A stretch of DNA of 64,000 nucleotides from NCBI GenBank assembly GCA_025370055.1, contig CP073041.1, forward strand, positions 7,038,272-7,102,271, given 5' to 3'. Below, one piece after another: positions 36,948 through 45,257 of this stretch (the first letter of the stretch is position 1; the number at the start of each line of letters is the position of its first letter). Both the position numbers and the translations under genes were made by a program. The stretch is from Woronichinia naegeliana WA131 (GTDB lineage Bacteria; Cyanobacteriota; Cyanobacteriia; Cyanobacteriales; Microcystaceae). The notes under the pieces were generated by a model. That model ran no database searches and was not told where the DNA came from. It saw only the letters and a program-made list of their open reading frames with translations.

Positions 36948-37172
36948 ATGCAACCATTGAAATCAATTTTTGCTGACAACATGAAGCATCTTGGAACAAC
37001 TCTTGAGGAACAAATTAAAAAAAATCAACCACTTATGGAATGGTTAAAACAAGAACTAGAAGTCGAAATTACTGAAGAAGAGGCTCAAGTTAACCATGAA
37101 AAATTAAAAAGTCTCAAACTAACCCTAGATAGTTTTCGTCCCGAAGGTCATAAACTTTTTAGCGAAAAATGA
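36948..37172 (+). CDS. Antitoxin of a PIN-domain TA pair (74 aa)
   Basis: MQPLKSIFADNMKHLGTTLEEQIKKNQPLMEWLKQELEVEITEEEAQVNHEKLKSL... is an acidic helical protein; its stop overlaps the ATG of the PIN toxin (ATGA). A Shine-Dalgarno GGAGAG lies before the ATG. The toxin is broken, so it is now an orphan. Confidence 0.65.
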   Translation: MQPLKSIFADNMKHLGTTLEEQIKKNQPLMEWLKQELEVEITEEEAQVNHEKLKSLKLTLDSFRPEGHKLFSEK

Positions 37173-37636
37173 TTATTTTTTTGGACACTGGTGTTCTTGG
37201 CGTTTTGGCTTCTCCCAACGACAAATAAGAGGTTAGAGACTGTCAACAATGGCTCTATTCTTTAACGATTAGAGGGACTTACTGTGTCAGTTCAGATATT
37301 TGTGATTATGAACTCAGAAGAAGTTTAATTTTAGAATCTTTTAAATATGATAACGAGAAAAGTATCAAAAAGTTGGATGAGCTTCAATCATTGATTGACT
37401 TTTTTCCTGTTACTAGCCAAGTCCTAAATCATGCTGCTTATCTATGGGCAAATTCTCGTCGTCAGGGGCAACCGACCGCAGACCCCAAAACCTTAGATGC
37501 GGATGTTATTATCGCCGCTCAATGTCAGTTTTTAATACAAGATTATCCTGGTCAGAGTCTTATTTGTGCAACCACGAATGTTAATCATTTAAGCCGTTTT
37601 ATTGAAGCTCAAACTTGGCAAAGTATCATATTTTAA
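37169..37636 (+). pseudogene. PIN-domain toxin with one nonsense codon
   Basis: Reading from ATG 37169 gives the PIN start MIIFLDTGVLGVLASPNDK, then TAA at 37226-37228, then in the same frame EVRDCQQWLYSLTIRGTYCVSSDICDYELRR ... SLICATTNVNHLSRF to the stop at 37636. The full product would be 155 aa, a normal VapC-like size, with the catalytic Asp of FLDTG, the Glu of DYELRR and C-terminal TTNVNHL. A single substitution inactivates it, so the loss is recent. Confidence 0.85.
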
Positions 37637-37695
37637 GCCGCCATTCATTCATTCACCTGGAACATGAAGGGATTACACTAATTCAACTAATCATA

Positions 37696-38175
37696 TTATA
37701 CTCCCATAAAATCCTCATCTAAGAGTTGTTCTGATGTAAAGGGACAAGTCATCGGATAGGCAGTTTCGGGCGGAATGGAAACCCAAAACCTTGCCAGTTT
37801 TCCCGCCTTAATCGCTACTTTTCTGGCATCAGGATAAGCTGATTGAATAGCGGTTTCTAGGTGATTTTTTAAAGAGGGGGTATCTCGCAAACTTTTATAA
37901 ATCCGTTGACGATGTTCGACTACTGAATCATACCAACTGCCTTTCATTGCTTCGGGAACATTGTTTTGGATTTTTAGCTTTAATAAATGGGCGATCAGAA
38001 TCATTAAGTTACTTTCTAATGCTTTTCTATCTGAGTGTCCCAAATCCGTCAACTCCTCAATTAAATGTTGAGTATCTAAACGGTTAAATTGTTGCTTCTC
38101 TAAACAGTCAATCGTCTTTTCTAACCAGCTTTAGAAGTCGCTATCATAAAGGGTTTGTAAGGTTGGGTCATTCAT
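37696..38175 (-). pseudogene. DUF29 gene with one nonsense codon
   Basis: From ATG 38175 (with AGGAAA upstream) the frame reads MNDPTLQTLYDSDF, TAA at 38131-38133, then SWLEKTIDCLEKQQFNRLDTQHLIEEL and on through MILIAHLLKLKIQ ... MTCPFTSEQLLDEDFMGV, a complete DUF29 protein (159 codons). The stop replaces one codon (probably Gln or Lys). DUF29 proteins are very numerous in cyanobacteria and their role is unknown. A second DUF29 gene at 52482 is also destroyed, by IS insertion. Confidence 0.85.
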
Positions 38176-38196
38176 AAAAAATTTCCTGGGTTTGCT

Positions 38197-38350
38197 TGAT
38201 TAACTGGGTGATTCTTTTAAAATTTTATCTTCTACAATGAAATCAGCCTGGCGATCACCAATGGGTTCGGGTAAGTCTTTGTAATAAATGGGTTGTTCTA
38301 TCGCCAATGGGTTTGGGTCAGTCTTTATAATAAATCGCCAATGGGTTTGG
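38197..38350 (-). pseudogene. Fragment of a GxxxExxY-family gene with internal tandem duplication
   Basis: The minus strand reads QPIYYKDLPEPIGDRQADFIVEDKI before a stop, the C-terminal pattern of GxxxExxY proteins. Upstream, the same ~40-bp block (encoding IYYKDxPxPIGDR) is repeated out of frame with extra stops (units at about 38255-38290, 38301-38336 and a partial third at 38337-38350). The gene is clearly dead and truncated by the IS at 38350. Confidence 0.5.
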
Positions 38351-39632
38351 CTGGAACTGGTATCGTCTGATTAAAGTTGGAAAAAGTTATGGTGTAAGAG
38401 TTTGAGAAAATAGAAAAATAGTTTAAGACTAGACATCGGCCCGTTTTTATTATACTATTATTATTGTCATTATATCAAAGAAGAAGGAAACAGAAAACAA
38501 TGTCAATATTAAAGAAAAGCTCTATGGAAGTCCTAAATGATGTTGGCTTGTGCCAAGAGAAAGAGGATGCCTTATTTCAGAAAAACTGTCCTCATTGCTA
38601 TAGTGAAAACGTAAAAATACATTCTCATTATCAAACGAAAGGTAACGGGGAACGTAAAATGTTCATCTGTCAAGAATGTGGTTCTTGTTTTGCTGAGACT
38701 TATGGTAGCGTAATCGCTGGCTTAGAAACCCCATTAAGTGAAATTGTAAAAGTATTAAAAGCCAGAATGGAAGGAATAGGATTAAATGCAGCAGCCCGAG
38801 TATTCGGCTACGCGAAAACAACAATATTGAATTGGGAAAAGAAATTATCAGGATTACAAGAGACATTATTTTTATACGCCTTAATGAATGAATTTGTTAA
38901 ATTAGTAATAGAAGGGGATGAACTATACACAAAAGTTGGAAAAAATAAAGAAGCAAGTGCCTCTGAGGGGTGGACAATCGTGCTCATGGACAGGGCTAGC
39001 CGCTTTATTTGGCATTTAAAATGTGGTCGAAAAGAGCAGAAATTATTTCTAGAAGCAATGATAACAATAGCGGAATTATTTGAAAGGAGTGCAGAATCTC
39101 TCCAGTTATTTACAGATGGAGAAAAGCGATATAGTCAACTGCTATTTAATATTTGTCACGAAGTATTAAAGACTGGAAAGCGAGGTCGTCCCACCAAAGT
39201 ATTACCGAAGGGTCTTGTGGTAAGACTAAAAAATAAGAGTAGTAAACGTCGAGATTCTGAGGGTAAACTAAAGAAAGTAGAAACTCCGAAACCAGAACAT
39301 CCAGAGACAACAGAAAAACCAGAAGAAAAGGACGTCCATGCCAACCACGTTGAGGCATTTAATAGTGCTATCCGACGCTATTTAGCCGCCTTTCGTCGTC
39401 GTACAAATACTTATGCTAAATCTGTTGTGGGATTACAGCGAGTCCTAGATATTTTCTGGATGGTTCATAACTTTGTTCGCAGCCATTTTACGACTAGAGA
39501 AGTTCCTGCTGTAGCTCTCGGTATAATTGAAAAAGGGTTAACTTGGGAGGACTTACTCCAAATTCGCCTGATTTCTTGAACCTCTCGTATTGCAACGTTT
39601 GTAGCTTCTAGCTAGACGATACCAGTGCCAGC
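38350..39632 (+). mobile_element. Insertion sequence with 19-bp inverted ends (IS1/IS1595-like)
   Basis: Ends gctggaactggtatcgtct (38350-38368) and agacgataccagtgccagc (39614-39632) are inverted with one mismatch; 1283 bp. No target duplication is visible, so the neighbourhood has been rearranged since insertion. Confidence 0.75.
38500..39579 (+). CDS. Zinc-ribbon DDE transposase of the IS at 38350
   Basis: An N-terminal zinc ribbon (CPHCYSENV ... FICQECGSCF, residues ~27-65) and a helix-turn-helix (AARVFGYAKTTILNWEKKL) are followed by a DDE core: EGDELYTKVG (first Asp), LQLFTDGEKRY (second) and NHVEAFNSAIRRYLAAF (Glu). The order is like IS1 InsAB fused in one frame, or IS1595. Start at 38500 with AAGAAGGAA upstream. 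Intact, 359 aa. Confidence 0.75.
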   Translation: MSILKKSSMEVLNDVGLCQEKEDALFQKNCPHCYSENVKIHSHYQTKGNGERKMFICQECGSCFAETYGSVIAGLETPLSEIVKVLKARMEGIGLNAAARVFGYAKTTILNWEKKLSGLQETLFLYALMNEFVKLVIEGDELYTKVGKNKEASASEGWTIVLMDRASRFIWHLKCGRKEQKLFLEAMITIAELFERSAESLQLFTDGEKRYSQLLFNICHEVLKTGKRGRPTKVLPKGLVVRLKNKSSKRRDSEGKLKKVETPKPEHPETTEKPEEKDVHANHVEAFNSAIRRYLAAFRRRTNTYAKSVVGLQRVLDIFWMVHNFVRSHFTTREVPAVALGIIEKGLTWEDLLQIRLIS

Positions 39633-39714
39633 AAGCCCTATTTAGAATCAATGTAATGCTCTATTTAGTGATTGATCAAGTTTGTTTGCAGTTTGCAGTT
39701 TGCAGGTTACTGGC

Positions 39715-41163
39715 CATTGGTGTCAACTTAAGCCAAAATGCCTACTCACAAAAGATTAGCCTAAAAGCAGGCGGAAGTAAGAGTAGGCTGAAAAAAAGGT
39801 TAGTATATAAAAAAGTGAGCAAAAAACAAATGGCAAGACAACATCCTCGGAGAAAAGGAAACCCAGACTTACGTCGTAAGACAAATCAGCCAGGGGTAGA
39901 AATCCCTGAAATAACAAAAGAGTTGTTTGAATTACTAGAACCCACAATGTTTACACCATTAAAATATTTACAGGGAACTCATGAGAAAATGATGAGAGAT
40001 AGGGTATTAAATTTACCAGTAATGGTGGCATTAGTGTTAAGTATAGTGTATCGTCAAATAGCGGGTATAAGTGAAGCGGTAAGACTGTTAGAGGAAGAGG
40101 GATTGCTATGGGTAGCATCATTAAAAGTAAGCAAACAGGCAGTATCAAAAAGAATGATGAATGTGCCAGCCGAAATATTTGCAATATTACTAAAAGAAGT
40201 GTTAGAAAAAGCAGCCGAAAAAGGGAAGAAGCTCCAAGTAGGAGAAAAATGGGAAAAAATAAGAGAAAAGTTTAGTGCAGTGTGGATAGCAGATGGCTAA
40301 ACGCTAGAGCAGGTAAGGAAAAATATGAAAATAAGTAAAGAAGAAAAGAGTAAATTGGGGGGTAAAATAATGATGGTAGTGGAAGCCTTTACCCAAAGAC
40401 CCGTTACTTTATGGTACACAGAAAATGATAAATCAAATGATAAAATATGGTGTGAAGAATTGGCAGCTAAATTACCAGAAAATGGTTTAATTCTCGTAGA
40501 TATGGGATTTTTTAGCTTTGTGTGGTTTGATTTGTTAACAGAAGCTAAAAAGTTTTTTCTAACCAGATTTAGAGCGGGTACATCTTACAAAACCAAACAA
40601 GTATTGTCTCAAGGTAGTCATTACAGAGATGAGATTATCATTATGGGAAATTACCGTTCTAATCCTTGCAAGCATCCGGTGAGATTAGTCTCAGTATTAT
40701 GGGGAACAATCTGGTATCAGTATTTAACAAATGTGTTGTCTCCCGAACAACTGTCCGCCGAAGAGGTCTGTGATTTATATCGAAGACGATGGACAATCGA
40801 AGAAGCCTTTTTATTAACGAAAAGACTTTTAGGACTAGCCTATTTATGGGTAGGGAATAAGAATGGTGTCCAAATCCAGATTATTTGCACTTTGATTTTC
40901 TATACGGTCTTAAATCAATTGGTAGGGGAAGTGGCGATTGCTCTAAATCAACCGAAAGAAAAAATCTCAGTAGAGATGGTGTTTCGGAGTCTATACTATG
41001 TAGCGAAGGCTATTGCTAGAGGAGAAAAGCCTGATACAGTAACCTATCTGGCTGAACGTGCTAAGTTATTTGGTTTGGTCAAAGCTGAGAGAAAGCGACA
41101 TCGAGAAAAGGCCGCTCTCAATCAACAAATTTGGGAACCCATTCCTTTAAGTTGACACGGATG
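39715..41163 (+). mobile_element. IS4-type insertion sequence, copy B (1449 bp)
   Basis: Ends cattggtgtcaacttaag and ctttaagttgacacggatg; perfect 9-bp target duplication gttactggc (39706-39714 and 41164-41172). Same length as copy A at 52766 once its nested insert is removed. Confidence 0.92.
39830..41155 (+). pseudogene. IS4-type transposase, copy B, with a nonsense codon
   Basis: MARQHPRRKGNPDLRR ... then TAA at 40298-40300 where copy A has TCA (WIADG-stop-TLEQ versus WIADGSTLEQ), after which the frame is open to 41155 (... YRRRWTIEEAFLLTKRLLGLAYLW, the IS4 YREK-type signature with the catalytic Glu). First Asp in WIADG, second in LILVDMGFF. The stop falls just after the first catalytic Asp, so this copy should be inactive unless helped by copy A. 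Confidence 0.88.
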
Positions 41164-41466
41164 GTTACTGGCTCTCTAAGAGACCGAGATTCGAGGAGGG
41201 AATGCAAAAAACTCGGAGATTAGGTTAATATCTCTCATATTCATCAAAACAAGATCGTGTCTGTATCCTATGTTACCGTTTGAATTTGGAATTGCTGGCC
41301 AATAGACAGCAATTCTAAATTTAAGGATGGGTAAGGGCAGGGTAATCGCATCTTATTTGTTACAAAAAATACAGACAAAAAGAGAGAAATATAGTGTAAA
41401 AAAGAAGCAGTCATCTAAGAGAAGAAAAGGCTATTATTTAAAAAAAGTAAGTGAGTGAGGTCAAAG

Positions 41467-42657
41467 ATGGCAAAAGGCTTCGGCGCAAGAGTTCTAACCC
41501 CACAACAAGAAAAAGAAGTCAAAATTATCAAAAGAAGCATACTGAAACATTTTCAGTGCCTAAAAGAACCGAGAACAGGGAGAAGGCAAGACCATAACTT
41601 AACAGCAATTGTCACCATAGGAATATTGGCAGTATTGTCAGGGGCAGATGGCTTTGTAGCAATTGAAGCCTATGGCAAAGCCAAACGAGAATGGCTAGAA
41701 ATGTTTCTAGAGTTACCAAAGGGAATTCCCTCTCACGATACCTTTGGAAGAGTATTTGGAATGTTGGAAACAGAAGAACTAGAAAAAAGTTTTCTGAGCT
41801 GGATAAGCAGTCTAACGGAGAAAATGGACATAGAGCTGATACAGATAGATGGAAAAACGAAAAGAGGTTCTTATGATAGGGAAAAAGGACTAAATGCGTT
41901 ACACAGCATAAGTGCGTGGAGTAGTGAGCGGGGACTGATGTTAGCGCAAAAGAAAGTAGATAGTAAATCTAATGAAATAAAAGCAGTCCCCTTGTTACTG
42001 AAGTTACTTAACATCAAGGGGGCAGTAGTAACCCTAGATGCAATGGGAACGCAGACAGAAATCGCAAAACAAATAAAGCAAGGTGAAGGTGACTATGTAT
42101 TGGCTCTCAAAGGAAATCAGGGCAAACTTAATAAACAAGTTAGGGATTGGTTTAAACAAGCGGTCGCTCAGAACTGGCAAGGAATTGAATACAGTTATCA
42201 TGAGAAGACAGAAAAAGGACATTACCGTTTAGAAACTCGTCAAGTCTGGACAGTGTCAATCAATCAGCTTTCCGCATTGCATCGCCAAAATCAGTGGGTC
42301 GGTTTAGCAACTGCTGTGATGGTTAAAAGTAAAACTCAATTCGGTCATAAAACAACAGAGACGTTTCGCTATTATATTAGCAGTCTTCCTACGGATGCCG
42401 AACGTCATAGCCATGTGATTCGTTCTCACTGGAGTATTGAAAATAGTCTGCATTGGGTTTTAGATGTCACTTTTAATGAGGATGCGAGTCGAGTGCGTCA
42501 AGGTAATGCGGCTGATAATTTGGGCTTGCTCCGTCGTTTAAGTATTAATTTGCTTAAACATGAGCCATCTCAAAAAAGCTTGAAGATGAAGCGTTATTTG
42601 GCGGCGATGGACAACAATTTTCTTCTACAGGTTTTAGCAGCTAGTTCACGGGAGTGA
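41467..42657 (+). CDS. ISAs1-family transposase (396 aa)
   Basis: ISAs1 signature throughout: FQCLKEPRTGRRQDHNLTAIVTIGILAVLSGADGFVAI at the N-terminus, QIDGKTKRGSYDREKG (first Asp), AVVTLDAMGTQTEIAKQI (second Asp), and SHWSIENSLHWVLDVTFNEDASRVRQGNAA (Glu). Intact; start at the ATG 41467 (MAKGFGARVLT). Confidence 0.93.
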   Translation: MAKGFGARVLTPQQEKEVKIIKRSILKHFQCLKEPRTGRRQDHNLTAIVTIGILAVLSGADGFVAIEAYGKAKREWLEMFLELPKGIPSHDTFGRVFGMLETEELEKSFLSWISSLTEKMDIELIQIDGKTKRGSYDREKGLNALHSISAWSSERGLMLAQKKVDSKSNEIKAVPLLLKLLNIKGAVVTLDAMGTQTEIAKQIKQGEGDYVLALKGNQGKLNKQVRDWFKQAVAQNWQGIEYSYHEKTEKGHYRLETRQVWTVSINQLSALHRQNQWVGLATAVMVKSKTQFGHKTTETFRYYISSLPTDAERHSHVIRSHWSIENSLHWVLDVTFNEDASRVRQGNAADNLGLLRRLSINLLKHEPSQKSLKMKRYLAAMDNNFLLQVLAASSRE

Positions 42658-42660
42658 TAT

Positions 42661-42832
42661 TCATGAGTATATTTAGCTTCAAATAGGAGGATTGGCAAAA
42701 TATTGACACCAACAATTATGAATTAGCGAAATTACTTAATCTTTTAGAGTTTAAGTTGATTTTCTTCTCTTTTTAGTTTTTGATATAGTCTATTTTTAAG
42801 CTAGATTTCTTTTTTGATTCCACTCTACTAAT
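42661..42832. other. 3' non-coding tail of ISAs1
   Basis: About 170 bp between the transposase stop and the right inverted repeat; no gene seen. Confidence 0.5.
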
Positions 42833-42874
42833 ATGCGATTACCCTGTGGGTAAGGGTTGTAGAAAAAAAGGATA

Positions 42875-44239
42875 ATGGGAAAGGACAACAAGGTAGCCAG
42901 AGAGGAAGAAAAGATGCAAGGAATAATCAGTATGACTGGTCTGATAGCGTACTTGGTAGCAAGTATAGAGAAAATGAAAGACCCTCGCCAACCCAGTCCA
43001 AATACAACCTACAGCCTAAAAGATGCGGTACTAGGTGGTTTCAGCCTGTTTCTAATGCAATGTGAATCATTCCTAGAACATCAAAGACAACTGCATAGTC
43101 GCAACGGTAGGGATAATCTTCAAACTCTATTCGGTGCCATCAAAATACCTAGTGACAATCAAATCCGCAATATCCTGGATAAAATCAAAGCCAATTCGTT
43201 ATTTGTGGTGTTTAGTGACATTTATCAACTACTAAAGACCAGAGGAATATTGACTCGGTATGAGGTGTTAGACAAGCAATTACTAATTCCGCTAGATGGC
43301 ACAGAGTATTTCTCCTCCCAAAATATCCACTGTGAGCAATGTTCCCATCGAACCCATAAAAACGGGACAGTGACTTACTTTCATTCGGCAATTTTACCGG
43401 TAATTGTCTCACCTCAGCAAAAAGCAGTGATTAGTCTTGACCCTGAATTTATTACTCCTCAAGATAGTCACGAGAAACAGGACTGTGAGGTAGCGGCGGC
43501 AAAACGTTGGCTCCACAGACATCGAGAATTCTTTGACCCGTTTAGCGTTACTATGATTGGGGGATGACCTCTATAGTCGTCAACCGATGTGCGAAGAGGC
43601 TCTTCAAAACCACTTTCACTATCTCTTTGTCGTTTGCCTGAATCTCACCCTACTCTCTATGAGTTTTTGGACTATGCCGAGAAGATTGGGGAAGTTTACT
43701 CTTTCCATGAGCGTCGTCGTCATGGTCGCGATTGGCATGACTATCATTATCGTTGGACTTATCACTTGCCCCTAAGAGATGGTTCCGCCGCCCTCAATAC
43801 TCATTGGTTTGAGGTCACTGTTACTCGCCGTTCTGATGGTCAGGTTCTCTTTCACAACGATTGGATTACCGACCTTTTTCCCCAAGCCGATAACATTGTT
43901 GAGTTAGTCAGTGTCGCTCGCTCTCGTTGGAAAACCGAAAATGAGAACCATAATACTCTTAAGACTCAGGGCTACCATCTAGAACACAATTTTGGACATG
44001 GTGACCACCATCTTGCTACCTTTTTGCTCACCTTAAATTTACTGGCTTTCTTGTTTCACACCGTTTTACAGCTTTTAGATGAGTCCTACCAACGTATCCG
44101 ACTACTTTTAGGGACTCGAAGATGCTTTTTTTCCCATTTACGCACTCTTACTACCTATTTTGTCTTTGATAGCTGGCAACACCTTCTTGATTTTATGCTT
44201 GAGCCATTTGACTCTCTGCCCGCCACTAATTCCTCCTGA
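42875..44239 (+). pseudogene. Transposase of element X, broken by two frameshifts
   Basis: The first frame (42875-43567) runs MGKDNKVAREEEKMQGII ... LDGTEYFSSQNIHCEQCSHR ... VTMIG, then shifts at the G-run 43558-43563 to DDLYSRQPMCEEALQNHFHYLF (43565-43633), then shifts again near 43632 to CRLPESHPTLYEFLDYAEKIG ... to 44239. PLDGTEYF, GDDLYSRQP and SRWKTENENHNTLK look like the three acidic catalytic positions of a DDE enzyme. The family is uncertain (ISNCY/IS4-like). Confidence 0.75.
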
Positions 44240-44321
44240 TTTTTCAAATTTAGAATTGCTGGCCAATAGATGTGTGTACACAGTAGGTCAAAAAAGATGA
44301 TAAGACTTCCGTGATAACATC

Positions 44322-44585
44322 CAGCAATTCCAAATTCAGAATGTAGTCCAAGATACAAAAGTCTTGAAGTGCTTACGGTCAAGGGGTTTTGTTTCAATAT
44401 GTGGAATCAGCGTAATGCTCTATTTAGTGATTGATCAAGTTTGTTTGCAGGTTGCTGACTCTCCAAGAGGCTAAGATTCGAGGAGGAAGTACAAAAAACG
44501 TCAGAAATCAGCGAAATCTCTCTTGACACCATAAAAGCGAGATAGTGTCTGTATCTTATGTTACCGTTTGAATTTGGAATTGCTG
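44322..44585. mobile_element. 264-bp MITE Y with the ends of element X
   Basis: Ends cagcaattccaaattc (44322) and gaatttggaattgctg (44585), flanked by a perfect 9-bp duplication gataacatc (44313-44321 and 44586-44594). It has no gene. A truncated second copy lies at 39642-41297. Ends and duplication length match element X. Confidence 0.88.
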
Positions 44586-44643
44586 GATAACATCAGACAT
44601 AATCAACGAAAAATTTACAGCAAGAATTTTTTCTGGGTCACGC

Positions 44644-44946
44644 ATGATGTTTAGGTACAAAGCCTGTAGTACTTTAATGGTGGCAGGATGGTTTTGGCAT
44701 AGTAGTGTTCCATTCGCTCTTACCCTACCGCCGCCCGATGATATTCCCGAAGAAATTTTAAGAGCCGAAATCATCACCGAAGCGCGATCGCCCATTGATG
44801 GTAAACCCTTGACAGCAGCCCAATATCAGGAATTGCAGCAACGCTTTGCCAACAATCCTAACCCCCCCGAACTGAATCCTAAGATCCGCAATCTAATTTT
44901 TCTCTTGAAAATTCGTAAGCTTATTAGGGCAATTATACCATTTTAG
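44644..44946 (+). CDS. Small exported conserved cyanobacterial protein (100 aa)
   Basis: A signal-like N-terminus (STLMVAGWFWHSSVPFAL) is followed by TLPPPDDIPEEILRAEIITEARSPIDGKPLTAAQYQELQQRFA and a C-terminal helix (KIRNLIFLLKIRKLIRAIIPF). Pattern familiar from cyanobacterial genomes, function unknown. It is one of only three resident genes left in the IS island. The last codons may have been replaced, since the DNA after its stop resembles an IS end. Confidence 0.7.
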   Translation: MMFRYKACSTLMVAGWFWHSSVPFALTLPPPDDIPEEILRAEIITEARSPIDGKPLTAAQYQELQQRFANNPNPPELNPKIRNLIFLLKIRKLIRAIIPF

Positions 44947-45091
44947 AAAAAGTTGGCGTTTAGTATTCCTGGCTTTGAGGTTTTGTTTCTGTATTCTTAC
45001 GGCATGACTGTGATCGCCAATCTGTTTTTTTATGGGTCTGCTCCCTTGCGTCTCAAAATAGGAGTGCTATCATAAATAACTAGTTCACAAA

Positions 45092-45165
45092 GATACTGTA
45101 GCTCAGACGGATAGAGCGAGTGCCTCCTAAGCACTAGGCCGCCGGTTCGACTCCGGCCAGTATCG
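45092..45165 (+). tRNA. tRNA-Arg (CCT anticodon)
   Basis: A full cloverleaf: acceptor gatactg/cagtatc, D-stem gctc/gagc, anticodon stem agtgc/gcact around the loop ctcctaa (anticodon CCT), T-stem gccgg/ccggc with loop ttcgact. The CCA end is not encoded. It reads AGG codons. It lies within the IS island but is intact. Confidence 0.95.
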
Positions 45166-45257
45166 TTGCTATCAGACTAAATTAACGTCAGTTCGGGTTA
45201 AGGGTATTGATTCGATAGTAGTGGTGGCAGCAGCAATTCCAAATTCAAATGGTATAA

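Larger units (their letters stand above)
39642..41297. repeat. Second, truncated copy of MITE Y, split by an IS4-type element
   Basis: 39642-39714 and 41173-41297 together match most of the 264-bp MITE at 44322-44585 (shared aatgctctatttagtgattg, gagattcgaggagg, gtgtctgtatc, and the right end gaatttggaattgctg). Its left end is lost next to the IS at 38350-39632. The 7-bp unit gtttgca is repeated three times here against once in the other copy. Confidence 0.7.
41338..42846 (+). mobile_element. ISAs1-family insertion sequence nested in X (1509 bp)
   Basis: Ends cagggtaatcgcat (41338-41351) and atgcgattaccctg (42833-42846) are perfect complements, flanked by a 10-bp target duplication tgggtaaggg (41328-41337 and 42847-42856). 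It landed between X's left end and X's transposase gene. Confidence 0.92.
41307..44261 (+). mobile_element. Insertion sequence X, carrying an ISAs1 element inside
   Basis: Ends cagcaattctaaattt (41307-41322) and aaatttagaattgctg (44246-44261) with a perfect 9-bp target duplication gccaataga (41298-41306 and 44262-44270). Removing the ISAs1 element leaves a ~1.44-kb IS with one, frameshifted, transposase. The same ends are used by MITE Y. Confidence 0.88.

Noticed and set aside
38255-38350. Short tandem repeats considered as a CRISPR array
   Set aside because: Only two to three imperfect ~40-bp units without regular spacers; they encode IYYKD...PIGDR and are a duplicated gene fragment. No CRISPR array was seen anywhere in the window.
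45231-45257. Left end of another X/Y-type element (cagcaattccaaattcaaatgg)
   Set aside because: The 16-bp end is clear, but no partner end or duplication could be matched because the IS1634 element follows at once; too little to call an element.
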